From assembly GCA_963971285.1 (NCBI GenBank), contig OZ020265.1:756001-820000 (forward strand): 64,000 bases of DNA, in the 5' to 3' direction. The number at the start of each line of letters is the position of its first letter. Positions within the stretch are counted from its first letter, which is position 1. The notes under the pieces were generated by a model. It did not search any database. It saw nothing but the letters and a program-made list of their open reading frames with translations, and was not told where the DNA came from. Shown one piece after another: positions 10,831 through 22,313 of the stretch. Origin of the DNA: Astropecten irregularis. Taxonomy: Eukaryota > Echinodermata > Asteroidea > Paxillosida > Astropectinidae. The position numbers were made by a program, and so were the translations under genes.

Positions 10831-13800
10831 ATGCATTTCTCGGTAAGTCATTTATATTTTATTCATCTTTTATTGAAAAGTGAACAGAGAAAAATTGACT
10901 GGAGCGGGATTCGGACCAGCGACCGCCGCTCCACTCAATTTGTCTTTGTTCACTTTTCAATGACTAAAAATACAGTCAGTTTCTCGTGTGATATTTGATC
11001 ACTTATCTTTTGATTGTTTTCCAAACAACACTTTTGCTCTCATTCTTAACCATAATATCAGAAGTAATATAGTTTAGGATTGGTATAAGAGATTAAAAAT
11101 TTAGTTTTAACCTGAAAATTGTATTGTTCTATAATTTTCGTGTTACGTTCAATATTTGTTCTGAAATGCGCCGTTCGAAGTTCTTTAATTTTCGAAGAAA
11201 CTTCGTTTTAATAATAATTGTAAAACCTATACAATCGCTCTGTTTGATTGTGGTAGTCACAACCAAAATGCAAAAGGAAAGTCGGCGCGATTTTTCTTTG
11301 AAAAAACAAAGGCTACTCTGTTTTTTGTTTTCCTCAGAAAACTCGAAGGCCGTTTGAATTTATTTATTTGTCCTATACTTTAAATTTCTGCCCAGTATTT
11401 TCAAAACTAGATGATTGAAATAAAATCACGTTTCACAAATTAATAAATAAGTACAATAATGAATAATATGACCAATTGTAGACACATTGTGAAAACGAGG
11501 TTTGGAAAGTTTTAAACAACTGGCATAAGTTCTTTTTCCGATTTTACGCCAACACTAAGATTAAGTGTGAATTAATCAATCATAATTGCTCAACAAAGTG
11601 TGATATCACAATACAAATCACTAGTGGAGTCGGCAACTCATCTTAAGATCGATCGTAAAGGTTTTACGATCGTTTTCACTAAGCCTGACGATCGATCGTA
11701 ACTCAAGGTACGAAGGATAACCCATCGTAGGACTAGGAGGCCTCCTGCGTATAGGATTGCAATGCATCATAAGTCCTAAGATAAGTTACGATGAGTTTTG
11801 TGAAATCGACCCCTGCTTGGATAAGTCCCTTTCTCTTAAACAGTCTTTTAATCGTAACCCGGTTCCAATCATCGTACTGACGTAGTTATGCTCGTCACTA
11901 CAATCAGGACCCCAACCCAAAACAAAACATATCAAACTTTCTCAAGGGCATCTATGTACACACACCAGGATATTGTTGTATAGTTTCCCTTTCAACCCAG
12001 TTCTATATAAATAAGGAAAACCCTCCACAACCGTTATGTCCAATAAGCAATATTTGTCTGAGAAGTTGGCCGTTGTGATTGTTTATCAATTGAAGGAAAG
12101 TGAATGGTCTAGTTCCTGAAAGTGAAGGTTAAGCGTAATTGCTAAGCTCACAAATGGTTTGCTAAGCAACTTGGGCCACATGTTAATCACTGCGGCTGTT
12201 GCCTGCTAAGCTGGTTGTTGTCTGTGTTTAGTTCTTGAAGGAAAAAAAAGTGAATAGTTCAGAAGTTCCTGTGAAAGTGAAGGGTAAGCGTAATTGCTAA
12301 GCTCACAAATTAATGGTTTGCTCTTAAGCAACCTGGGAACATGTTAATCAATAGCTGCTATTGCCTGCTAAGCAATAAAATGAACTCGGTACTTTCCCCT
12401 TGCAATGTAATAAGCAGGAATTAAAAGAAAAGTACAATTTCACTGGTCACAAACGAATACGTAAAGTCGTACTTTGAGTCTTGTAATAGAGCTCTGTGAG
12501 AATGAAGAGCGCCCACACGCGGCAAAAAATCGAACTCACCATAGCGAGGACCACATTGCAGACCGCATTACAACTTGTCATCTGGGGCCAATTTCATGGA
12601 GCTGTTACTAAGCACAAAAAATGCTTAGCACAAAATGTCTTGCTCAATAAAACAAACCACCGGTAAAAATTCCATTTGATAGTCGTGATCAGCTAAGAAC
12701 AGCCAAAGAACAATCACAAGTGATAATACACAACGCATCACGGGACATTTTGGTTGTTAATCCTGTTTTTAATTATCAAGACAGAAATGTCATGGTTAGA
12801 CCATTTTTGTGCTAAGCAGGGCCGTGAAAAGCCCCTTGTTTATAGAAGTGTTGAATGCCCAGCATGAATTTAAATTGGGGGAAATACTGTTTCACAGTAA
12901 TGAGAGAAAAAATAGCCAATTCGATGAACTTTTAAACTCAAATTGAGGATTTTGACAGGGAAGCCGGAAAGGTAAAATCACCAAACCGCAACCAGCCAAC
13001 TCCCATATAAGTCTGTACACGACGGCTGTTACATGACACATTAGACCGCAACGTCCTACTCCGTAGCTAAACGGAACCGGAAAAGTGACAGCACCAAAAT
13101 GGACAACAGAATTGTCTAGTTTTGGAAAGTCACATGTTCTTCTATAAATATAAACTTTTTTTCAGAAATTAGCCTGGTCATTTCCTCCAGTATGTATGGG
13201 ATATTATGGGTTTATTTATAGCATAACGTTCTGTCTGAAGTTTGGGAAAGATACGGTAAGTAGAACGCAGAATTAATGCACTAAAATCGTCATATTTTCG
13301 CTGACTTTTGGCGTAAATTTGTGACTTGATGAATTTCACAAAAAGTCAGACCAGCTTTTCACGTCTTTTCCAGGGCCCAAGAAAGACTGAACCAAAAGAA
13401 TAATCACGTTCAAGAAAAGGCTTAAATTTGTGAAGATTCTATTCTTTAAAAAAAATGCGGGAAAATGAAAGGACAGAAACAGAAGATCCGTAGAAACAAG
13501 AAACAAAATTTTCTTTTCTTGTAGGCCCCTATATTATAATAAAAGCCTGATTAATTTCTCACAATGTGTTTTCATTATGAGTTTCAATATCAGTTTCATA
13601 AAATTATAGACGTTCTATCTTGTAATTATTCTCTTAAAATCTGTGGTTTTTCGCAATGGAAATTCGATCCTAAACAATCTTACATCGTTATAAACTAGAC
13701 AAGTTGAAAGCTGTCTAGCCGCCGTAGACGTAGACAAACCAGGGGAGTCTATTAATAGTTCACGAAAGTCAGTTGCACGCGCAAGTCATTATCAAATAAT

Positions 13801-15746
13801 CAAGCGCCGCCCATTTTGTTTCTGACCAATCACAGCCGTGGTTATTGACCGACACGCGTTCACTTAATTCCGGCACGCGCGCGTATCATGAGCGCGCGAC
13901 TGGAACACGCAGCGTGATTGGACAGCAACGCGTGCTCATTACCCACGTGGTGTCAGTGGGAGGGGCTAAGTGTTGTATCGGTGTAATTTTTTAAAGAAAT
14001 TTCTCTTTTTGTTTCTTTTGAATTCCAAACAGACATTTTCAGTGATTTCTGGGATTCTTGCTATGGTCTTGATGACGTCAGTTGCCGTCAGTGCTGGTCT
14101 CATCAAAAGATCGATTGCATTCAATCAGGAGTCTTCAGAGATTAGTAACAATTTCAGCGGGAACGGGAAGAACAAGCCCCAGATTGACCAGGGTGGGATC
14201 AACACGGCTACTGGAGGAGTCGGTGATAACGAGTCTGGAGACTGGGGTAATACTAGTGGGCAAGAATTAGGTTCTGCATCAGCTTTGAAACACTGCGGCG
14301 AGTTGGGCGAATCTGCCAAGCATTTAGACGAGAGAGCTATCTGCCCATTCGAATACAAAGAGAACATCGCAGAAGACAGGTGAGACTTCAGTATTAAAGA
14401 TACAAGAACGTACCCACACATAAATGTTCACAGATTTACGCATAAATTACAGGGTATGAAGATGATGCTGGTACGTAGAAACATACCGTTAAAATATTTT
14501 CGCCTGAAATGGTATTTTATCCAGAAATTAGTAAAGCAAAGACCAATCTCGGGGTAAGATCAAAACCATTCTTCATGTTTTATAAAAAAAAAATGGAGTC
14601 GGTTTTCACTATTTTCTCGTAACTCAGATGTCCAATTGAGCTAAAATGTTCACAGGTTTATTATTCCATGTAGGCCTACATGTTTGATCAGACAAAGTAT
14701 GAGTGCTGTCCTGTGACCTTTACCAATCATGTATTGTAGCCTTAAAGAACCATTTGTTTGTACCCAAAGATTGGGAGCCAAGGATGATGTTCGGTATAGC
14801 AAATTGTTCGGTATACATCGATCCGACGGCGAGAACATGGAGGTAGAAAAAACCCGCCACTACTGCAGTGTCCCCGCCCGTATTTTGTCCTGCAACAAAA
14901 GAATTTATGTCCGCCGTCCCATGATGATTAGGGGATGTACACCCTGCTGTATCGAGTGCGGCGGACGTAAATTCTTTTGTTGCCGGACAATACGGGCGGG
15001 GACACAACAATACGGGCGGGGAGACACCAGTAATGGCGGACGGTATTTCATGCTGTCGGATCGGTCTATAGCGGTGTTCGATTTAGTGGCATTCCACTGT
15101 ACTAACTATTTTGTCCATTTGAACCGAATTTTTCCAACTCTTCAGGATACCTAAAGTTCTCATGGAGGTTAGCGCCCCCAACGATGGTGACAAGTGTCGG
15201 AAACCCAACTCCAACGAGACAACGAACGAGGGATCGTGTAAATTGGTCTACTACGACGTGCACGTGCAGAAAAGAGTCGACAGTAATTCCGATAAGTAAG
15301 ATAAAAACGCCTTTAATACAATAGCACCAGCCCGTTGAGGGCGCCCTTTGGGCGCCATTTTGTGGGCATACTATGCAGTTTTGCACAAAGTGTCAAAATA
15401 TCACATTTTATCCTTTGAGAAAGATCTTGCTAGGATCGAAACGTATCAGGCCCTTCTAACTCTGAGCAGCCTTTGAAAAAGATCCTGCTAGGATGGAAAC
15501 ATCAGGCCCTTCTAACTATGAGCAGCCTTTGAGAAAGATCCTGCAAGAATCGAAACATCAGGCCCTCCTAACTCCAAGCATTTTTTATTTTCATGTCCTG
15601 AATTTGTAGACTAGACTTTTTCGGCAAAAAAATAACTGATGCAAAAAAATAATGCATTATTTTTGTATGTTTGTTTTGCAAACAGATACACGGCTTGTGT
15701 GGAACGTATTGCTGTAGCTAGAGTGTGCGCATCAGATGCAGTCTAG
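10831..15746 (+). CDS. IL17: Interleukin-17-like cytokine, divergent (IL-17 gene 1)
   Basis: Four coding exons: 10831-10842, 14033-14379, 15146-15295, 15686-15746. All introns are GT-AG, with phases 0, 2 and 2, and the joined frame encodes 189 aa. Exon 1 codes only MHFS. Together with the start of exon 2 it makes a signal peptide ending near VAVSA, followed at once by a dibasic GLIKR that could be a processing site. Residues about 30-90 are a Gly/Asn/Ser-rich linker with N-glycosylation sequons NFS, NES and NTS; another, NET, lies in the domain. The IL-17 domain is recognised from Cys92, CPFEY (108-112), the DRIP junction (119-122) and the C-terminal beta strands with Cys151, Cys174 and Cys184. 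Two knot cysteines are missing: Ala130 and Arg182 occupy those positions. The family is secreted and signals through IL-17 receptors; that role is inferred here. The assignment rests on the domain pattern and on the exon plan shared with the gene at 27171. Confidence 0.87.
10868..11000 (-). mobile_element. tRNA-like fold-back SINE in IL-17 gene 1 intron 1
   Basis: Arms ATTGAAAAGTGAACAGAGAA and TTGTCTTTGTTCACTTTTCAA flank a shortened tRNA-like core with a reversed B-box. It begins 25 bases after the exon 1 donor. Confidence 0.8.
11673..11814. mobile_element. Family C fold-back element in IL-17 gene 1 intron 1
   Basis: Reverse orientation, beginning at TTCACTAAGCCTGACGATCG. Confidence 0.78.
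12094..12381 (+). repeat. Tandem duplication of about 145 bp in IL-17 gene 1 intron 1
   Basis: Both halves contain AAGCGTAATTGCTAAGCTCA and CACATGTTAATCA-like segments ending GCCTGCTAAGC. They differ by small indels. Confidence 0.8.
12588..12845. mobile_element. Family D element in IL-17 gene 1 intron 1
   Basis: Family D carries GGCCAATTTCATGGAGCTG, GCTTAGCACAAAATGTCTTGC, AAACAAACCACC and GGTTGTTAATCCTG in order, closing with CTAAGCAGG. Confidence 0.75.
13800..13969. mobile_element. GC-rich fold-back element G upstream of IL-17 gene 1 exon 2
   Basis: GCCGCCCATTTTGTTTCTGACCAATCACAGCC at the left, CGCGCGCGTATCATGAGCGCGCG in the middle, CCACGTGG and GGAGGGGCTAAG at the right. It ends 63 bases before the exon 2 start. 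Confidence 0.75.
14394..14746 (+). mobile_element. Family B MITE in IL-17 gene 1 intron 2
   Basis: Starts only 15 bases after the exon 2 donor. Both halves and the centre are recognisable. Confidence 0.8.
14866..15005. repeat. Hairpin in IL-17 gene 1 intron 2
   Basis: GTCCCCGCCCGTATTTTGTC at the left arm pairs with GGACAATACGGGCGGGGAC at the right. Arms are about 47 bases with a 40-base loop. A direct repeat of AATACGGGCGGGGA follows. The surrounding block 14755-15110 resembles 58495-58795 in PLEKHF intron 1. Confidence 0.85.
15408..15580 (-). repeat. 56-bp repeat, left array (3 copies)
   Basis: Units begin CCTTTGAGAAAGATC and end GGCCCTTCTAACTCTGAGCA. They are the reverse complement of the array at 16297, with IL-17 gene 1 exon 4 between them. 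Confidence 0.9.
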
Positions 15747-15885
15747 ACTGGTCACAGGGACATAGACGTCAGGAGACAACGGTATTGAACGGGAACCAGT
15801 CTCGTTTCTAAACCTGGCGGACTTTCAGCCTATGAGGGCGCTCTTCAACAAATCAAACTTGCCGAAATGTATGTAAGAAACAATT

Positions 15886-15891
15886 AATAAA
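15886..15891 (+). terminator. Poly(A) signal of IL-17 gene 1
   Basis: AATAAA lies 140 bases after the stop codon at 15744-15746. It is the first canonical signal downstream and implies a short 3' UTR. Confidence 0.6.
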
Positions 15892-15939
15892 GAAAGTTTT
15901 CTTCTTATTCCAAAAAATATTTATAAAGTATTTTGAAAA

Positions 15940-16000
15940 ATATACATATATATTTATCTATCTATTTATTTATTTATTTATCTATTAATTTATTTCTGCC
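15940..16000 (+). repeat. TTTA/TCTA-rich simple repeat
   Basis: Imperfect ATTTATTTATCTATC run in the 3' flank of IL-17 gene 1. Confidence 0.8.
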
Positions 16001-16296
16001 AATATTTAAAGCGTTTTAAAAAAGTTCAACAAGATAATAATATTATTTATTCATAATTATATAATTGTATTTATTATAATAGCAAATTTGCATATAATTT
16101 GAATAATGCTGAAGTTCATGCAGCCAGAAATGCGTAGTGACTATGTCACGTGATAATGCTTTTGCATAAAATTTAAATATTATAATGTTAATGCCTTTTT
16201 AAGTTTGCTTCTAAAAGATAAACAAAGATTTTGTATGGAATATTTCAGCGATATACACAGTTTTAAAAGGCTGTTTCATGGGATTGGTTGGATTCT

Positions 16297-16620
16297 AGAG
16301 TTAGGAGGGCCTGACGTTTCGATCATAGCAGGATCTTTCTCAAAGGCTGCTCAGAGTTAGGAGGGCCTGACGTTTCGATCCTAGCAGGATCTTTCTCAAA
16401 GGCTGCTCAGAGTTAGGAGGGCCTGACGTTTCGATCCTAGCAGGATCTTTCTCAAAGGCTGTTCAGAGTTAGGAGGGCCTGACGTTTCGATCCTAGCAGG
16501 ATCTTTCTCAAAGGCTGCTCAAAGTTAGGAGGGCCTGACGTTTCGATCCTAGCAGGATCTTTCTCAAAGGATAAAAACACAATAATTGCTGGGATAAAAT
16601 GTCAGGCCCTCCTAACTCTG
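16297..16620 (+). repeat. 56-bp repeat, right array (5 copies)
   Basis: TTAGGAGGGCCTGACGTTTC recurs at 16301, 16357, 16413, 16469 and 16525, exactly 56 apart. Each unit holds a palindromic GATCCTAGCAGGATC. A reversed partial unit closes the array at 16599-16621. A lone decayed unit is at 27446-27492 in intron 1 of IL-17 gene 2. Confidence 0.93.
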
Positions 16621-16621
16621 A

Positions 16622-17640
16622 GAATTTGATATATTATTTCAGGTTCATATTTGGTATAAGCAGTTTGCAGCAGTTTATTACTTGTTTTGAGTGGATTAGT
16701 TAGTAAATTATTTCATTTTTTGAATTAAGAGTAGACCTACAACACCTTTCAAAGATGATGACGTCACAATTGCTCAGAGCTTATACGTATGTCGTTCATC
16801 CGGGACATTATCTTTGCCAAGTCCCGGATGTATGGAGCGGTTTGAATGTAACACAAAGCGCGATAGGGATAAAGTGCAACAAAAGAAACCTGTGGGATAA
16901 TAATACACATGTAGATGACGTCATACAGTGAACGCATCACGTGATAAGAAAGGCGGGAAACCATTGGTTAGTTCACGATCAATGATATCAAATGAAAGGT
17001 ACATAAAAGACTAACATTTTAGGAGATCATGGTATCATTTTGCCTATAGATAAATAAGTGAACCTTATTAAAATTAGAATAGTATGACTTACTGTTCGAA
17101 GATGATGTGCAATATGCCCCATTGCATATAACTATAATAATTTATACCTTGTATTTTATATGTTATTGATATTAATTTCATGTAAGTTAGAGTAGTATGC
17201 ATAATTTCAAAAACCATGCCAAAAAAACTGATTATTAAGGGATTTTAATGAATACGGTTATTTTTTATACATGTTTATTGTTTCCTAATTCCTATTGGAA
17301 AATCGTGGTGCTTCATTGCAGCTTATTTAATTCAGTTTTACATATAAACTGAGACTCGAATCGAGTCTGTAGTCTCCTATTTTGACGGGAAGTCGGGTCA
17401 TTTTTGTACTAGGCACTTATGGACCAATCATCAAACGGTGTGTTGAGTAGACTCATTTCGAGTCACGTTTTTATCTTATATCATGAAATAATAAATTATT
17501 AATTTACCTCATATTTTGGCAATAAAATACTTTGATATAAATAACAAGTGATTGTCATTTTGCCTATTCCTCTGTTACTTAGTTTTTCTGGAAAAAAAAA
17601 CTCACATAAAAGTTTTCACATGTCCATAATGTGATAATGA
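16622..17640. other. Intergenic, nothing recognised
   Basis: AT-rich; a small CATCCGGGACATT / AAGTCCCGGATG inverted pair lies at 16797-16831. Confidence 0.5.
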
Positions 17641-17644
17641 AACC

Positions 17645-17825
17645 ATTTTCAATAGACCGATCCACTAAGCCCCTCCCACTTCATATCACGTGGGCAATGA
17701 ACGCGTGTTCCTATCCAATCATACTGCCTGCATCGCGCGCTCCATACGCGCGAGTGCACTTGCCGGACTTTAGTGAACGCGCGTCGGACATAAGCCTCGA
17801 CTGTGATTGGTCGGAAAAACGGACC
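17645..17825. mobile_element. GC-rich fold-back element G
   Basis: Reverse copy: TAAGCCCCTCCCACTTC, CACGTGGG, a CGCGCGCTCCATACGCGCG palindrome, then ACTGTGATTGGTCGG. Confidence 0.75.
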
Positions 17826-17837
17826 AAACAAATTTTA

Positions 17838-17968
17838 AGGCCGTGTCCCTGGCTACGGCTGTAAATTACGTATGTACCTATGGCAGCCACTAGCCAGTGA
17901 CTGCAGCCGTTTCCATAGACTTGTGTGTTATTTGCAGTCGCAGCCAGAGAATTGGGACACAGCCTTTA
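17838..17968. mobile_element. Small fold-back element
   Basis: AAGGCCGTGTCCCTGGCTAC at the left pairs with GAGAATTGGGACACAGCCTTT at the right. Confidence 0.65.
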
Positions 17969-18344
17969 TACACTTTCTGTATTAAGTTCGGTTTCGCATT
18001 TTTTTTTTATTGAAATAAGCAACACTACATTACCAAATCATAAACCGAAACTAGACAAAAGTGTTTTCACAAGCTTATCGAGACAGTATAATGATTCGCA
18101 ATCTCAGACTATGCAATGACATTATTTCAAAAGGTATAATTAGCAATTACGGAAGCTAGGCCAATTTTCAATTCAATTCAATTCAATTCACAAGACATTT
18201 ACTTCAATCCTGACCTGTACACAAATACACATTGTCGGTAACCAAGTAAGCAATTACAATAAGTTAAATAACCAAAATCAGGAACCAAAAGCAATCAGTA
18301 CCTATACAGGACAATATCTTGGTATAGGGATAAGCAAAGCTTTT

Positions 18345-18575
18345 ACGGCCCTGCTTAGCACGAACAAGTTGCTAACCATGAGATTTCTATCTTAAAAAAG
18401 AAACAGGATAAACAACCAAATGTCCATGTGCTGTGTATCGCTTGTGATTGTTCTTTGGCTGCTGTTCGCTGACCAATATCAAATGGATTTTTTAATGGTG
18501 GTTTGTTTTCATGAGCAAGACATTTTGTGCTAAGAAATTGTTTGGGCTTAGCAGCTCCATGAAATTGGCCCCTGT
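18345..18575. mobile_element. Family D element, reverse, left of the 3.36-kb element
   Basis: Ends in TTGGGCTTAGCAGCTCCATG just before the TIR element begins at 18589. Confidence 0.75.
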
Positions 18576-18588
18576 TTGCTAATGACTA

Positions 18589-21500
18589 CACTGCAAAAAC
18601 TCGGGTGTTAAATTGTTAACACCTTCTTGGTGTTACGTCTCCGGTGTTAATCTTGGTGTTGGAATGACACCCTCTCGGAGTCATTTTCGGATTGCCGCTA
18701 CAGAAAAAACAACGTAACACCGGATTGGTGTCATGAAAGTGTGGAACGAGCATGCGCGATAACTGAGGAATCTTATTGGTGCAAAGTAGCGACAAGCGTG
18801 ACGTAATAGCATGATTTGAATTTGTTTGCACCGCCATCTTTCTTTTTCGTCGCTGTGCAGAAAACCTACATGCTGCGTCCGCTGAAAAGCTGATATTAAA
18901 TCCAAACAAATCCAGAATAAATGGTCATCATACGTGTTCTAAATAATGACTACCCCCGCAAAAGGATTGTCCTCTTCAATGGGGAGTATACACATATTTC
19001 GCTAAAAATGGTAAGTTTTTATTTTCAAGCGTGTTTTATCGTGGTGGTGGTGGCTGGCCCTGGCCTAACAATAACGCAACAGTAACTGTTGTCGCCCGTT
19101 ATGTTGCACGTTTGTGCTTGACCCATGACCACGAACTCTCTCTCTCTCTTCCTACTATTTACTACTATTACGGTAAAGTTCACGTGTCCATCACGTACAA
19201 ACCTGAGCTCCTGACGGGAATTGTGTACATGTATTTGTTGGCCAGCAACTAAGTTTCCAATCTCCCAAAACTCGCAGTGGCTATTCTGACGAGTTACAGA
19301 GGCCCAAGTACTGAAGTAGGGCCTAGGCCTACTTAATACTTATAAAAAGTTATATTTTATAACATTAGACGGTGGTGAGTGGCTATTTCACATTTTCTAA
19401 CTCTGTTGTTGTGAAATACAACGTAGGCCTAGGCCCTATGAGAATCAATTTAAATATTTATTTTCTTTAAAAAATCTCTGGATTTTTATCTTCAATGTTT
19501 ACCTTTATTATTAGGCCTATTTTCTCTTTTCATTTTGATATTAAAATATAGACCTATGGCGCTGTTTTGTTTTTCAAGTGAACACCTAGATTAGAAAGGA
19601 TGTCAAGACCAGAGTTTCAGAGATGTGACAGTCATCGTGGACCTCTTCCCAAGTCTGAAACCCAGTGAAAGATCCAGTTACATCCTGTGGTCAAGTTATG
19701 GGGTAAAGAACAATGAATCATTGTTAGAATAGTCAATAATAATAATGCATTCAATCTTAATCTTTCACATGTCCCTGTATAAATTAAGGGTAGGCTACTT
19801 ATTTATAAAATTATAGGCCTAATGAAAGTATTTATGATCACTGACAGGCACAATTTTCTCCCCCTCGCACTTGTGAAAAGCATTTGAATTGAATACTATA
19901 GTGTTGATTTCACATACATTATAACACAAGCATGGATGAAATATGTTTTTGTGCAAGTTGCATACAGTTTGACAGTAGGCCCTAATTCAAAAAGGGTAAT
20001 TTGGAAAACAAAGCACAGATACGAGTGTGCCCACATGGAATGCTCTGCTACTGCTAGTGCTAAGCAAGACCTCACATGCCCAAGCATAGGACCATACACA
20101 CTTCAGCTTTAGTGTGAGCTACTAAATTTTGAAAAAGCACTTGAATTGGTTTGAAAATTCAAAAAATGTGAAAGAGGCCATTAATTCTAAATTAATGGAA
20201 GGGTTAGGAAATATTACCAGTAGGCCCCTACTTTAATTGAATTCACTACCATGAATGTAAATGTGCAGGAATTCATTTAATTGGAGACACATTGATGGCA
20301 GTAGACGCATCAATTAATCTTTTTTCGCATGCTTAGAACTAGCGAAAATAACGTTTGTTTTTATCTCAATGTCTCCCATTCCTGGCCCATGATGTTATGC
20401 TACGTGACCAACATGTTTGCCAGCCAAATCACTAAAAAGTCAAAATTTGCTTTTTTTTCAGGTAGGCTAAACATGTCTTAAAAGATTAGAAATAAGCTAA
20501 GAATTTATTGCAATAATTGTCATTTCAGGAAGTCTTTTTTCGAGCCAAGGTCCAACTCAGGATTCCTCATAACCAAGATCAAGAACTTGCATTGGGCCAT
20601 GGATCATCTGTAGCTCCTGAATCTAAACCCGTCCAAAGTGGAGGACCTGGCTCAAGAGGAACCTTTGAACAGCTAGCTGACGATGAGGTCAAACAGTCGA
20701 TCAGATTGTGCATATAAATAACTGGTACAGAGTGTATTTTGTGTTGCATGTATGGAAGACTGAGTATTATGGCAGACACTACCATACTTATGTAATGCGG
20801 AATGCACATCCAAACTGTTATATTCTTGTACCTTCCTACAGCTGATTGACTACAGTATTAGCAACTTGATTTAAATACAGATAATTCTGAAGTTAAACAA
20901 ACGTTGTATTTGTAACCAAGACATGTTCTGTTCAATTATGAAAATAGTCCTCAGGTTTTCCAACAGTTCTGTTCATACAGGTCACGTACAACAGATGGAC
21001 TAACAGTCACTGGATTTTATTACAGATACAATTACTTTTGAAAGTAACCAAACTGTGTATTTGTCACCAAGTCATGTTCTGTTTAAGTAAGATTATGTTT
21101 GACATATTGTACCATTATCCAGTTTTCTTTTTCATAATTGTGCAAATCATAAATGGCTGTAGTGTACATTATGTACCCTAGACACTAGCCTCAATAGTGG
21201 TCTATGTGACCTAAAATGTGTTATCTACTGTTGGTCAAGTACAGCAGCTTCAACGTTCTAGGAATTAAGAATTGGACATTCAAGTTGAATTGATACACAT
21301 GTAATGATGTCATGTGTATGACCTCAACACATAGCTTTCTTGTAGCTTTGTGACACTGAATAAAGAATGGTGAAGAAAAACACATGTTACAGCCATGCCA
21401 CTGGTTAAGATCTTTTATGTAAACATGGAAACTTTAGAAATTAAATTTGTTGAAATGATTTTGACCATTGTGTTACCAGAAAGTTATAGTTGGAGTTGAG

Positions 21501-21946
21501 GCTATTTTGTGTCAGTGCCTGTTAACATGAATTCATTGTTGATGATGTTGATGTTATGCTTAAGTATGCCGATGTGACCGGTTTGTGTCCTTCCTCCATG
21601 GTTTGACATGATTTTTACACTCAATAAAACTTGAGGAAAAGATGAATTGTGTCTGTTGTGGTTTTTCTTTTTTGAGTATTATGAGTCTATTTATTCAACA
21701 CCAAAACAGTGTAATTTTCTAACACAAATTTGTGGTGTTAATTTAACACTATATGGTGTTGTGCAAAAATAACACAAATAAAGTGTTAAGTCAACACTTC
21801 AGGGTGTTAATTATTGGTTCCCACTTAACACCGAATTTTGGTGTTAATATACTTTAACACCCACGGGTGTAGTCTTCTGATAACACTTTTGAAGTGTTAA
21901 AAATAACACCGGTGGTGTTAGATTTAACACCCGAGTTTTTGCAGTG
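18589..21946. mobile_element. 3.36-kb TIR element with TA target duplication
   Basis: The ends are CACTGCAAAAACTCGGGTGT and its exact reverse complement; identity extends over 25 bases. TA flanks both sides (18587-18588 and 21947-21948). Both subterminal regions are packed with GTGTTAA / TTAACACC motifs. The interior holds the spliced gene 18921-20717 and two poly(A) signals but no recognised transposase, so it is probably mobilised in trans. The superfamily is undetermined; the TA duplication is compatible with several DNA transposon groups. It sits between two oppositely oriented copies of fold-back family D. Confidence 0.82.
18921..20717 (+). CDS. Three-exon gene of unknown function carried by a TIR transposon
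   Basis: Exons 18921-19010, 19595-19702 and 20529-20717 all join in phase 0 with GT-AG introns and give 128 aa ending in TAA. The first exon starts MVIIRVLNNDYPRKRIVLF. The second contains VTVIVDLFPSLKPSERSSYI. The third contains EVFFRAKVQLRIPH, a Gly/Pro linker and an acidic helix FEQLADDEVKQ. No domain, signal peptide or membrane segment is recognised, and it does not look like a transposase. The whole model lies inside the inverted-repeat element 18589-21946. Poly(A) signals follow at about 21358 and 21624. For exon 2 an alternative acceptor at 19611-19612 would drop six residues. Three compatible open exons flanked by good splice signals argue for a real gene. Without transcripts the model is provisional. 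Confidence 0.55.
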
Positions 21947-21965
21947 TATAGATCAAATGACTTGA

Positions 21966-22165
21966 TCAGGGGCCAATTTCATAAAACTGTTCAGCACCAA
22001 AATTTGCTTAGCACAAAAATGTCTCGCCCAATAAAACAAACCACCATTGAAAATTCCATGTGATATTCATGGTGAGCAAACAACAGCCAAAGAAAAAGTG
22101 ATACACACAGCACGTGGAAATTTGGTTGTTAACCCTGTTTTTATTAATTGGCCCCAGAACAACGG
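21966..22165. mobile_element. Family D element, right of the 3.36-kb element
   Basis: Forward copy starting 20 bases after the TIR element; the right part has decayed. Confidence 0.72.
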
Positions 22166-22313
22166 CCTGGCATTCACGTATAATGCCGTGTTGCAAATTC
22201 CCCATTTTAGACACAAATCAATCACAACACTTTGCAGTATTTGCATGTGTATGATTTGGTGACTGAATGATTACGTTTATAATTTAGATTGTGCGTTTTA
22301 TGAATGTTAGACT

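Noticed and set aside
14729-15154. 141-codon plus-strand frame in IL-17 gene 1 intron 2
   Set aside because: It runs through a hairpin repeat and a MITE end; Cys/Arg-rich translation comes from the GC-rich palindrome.
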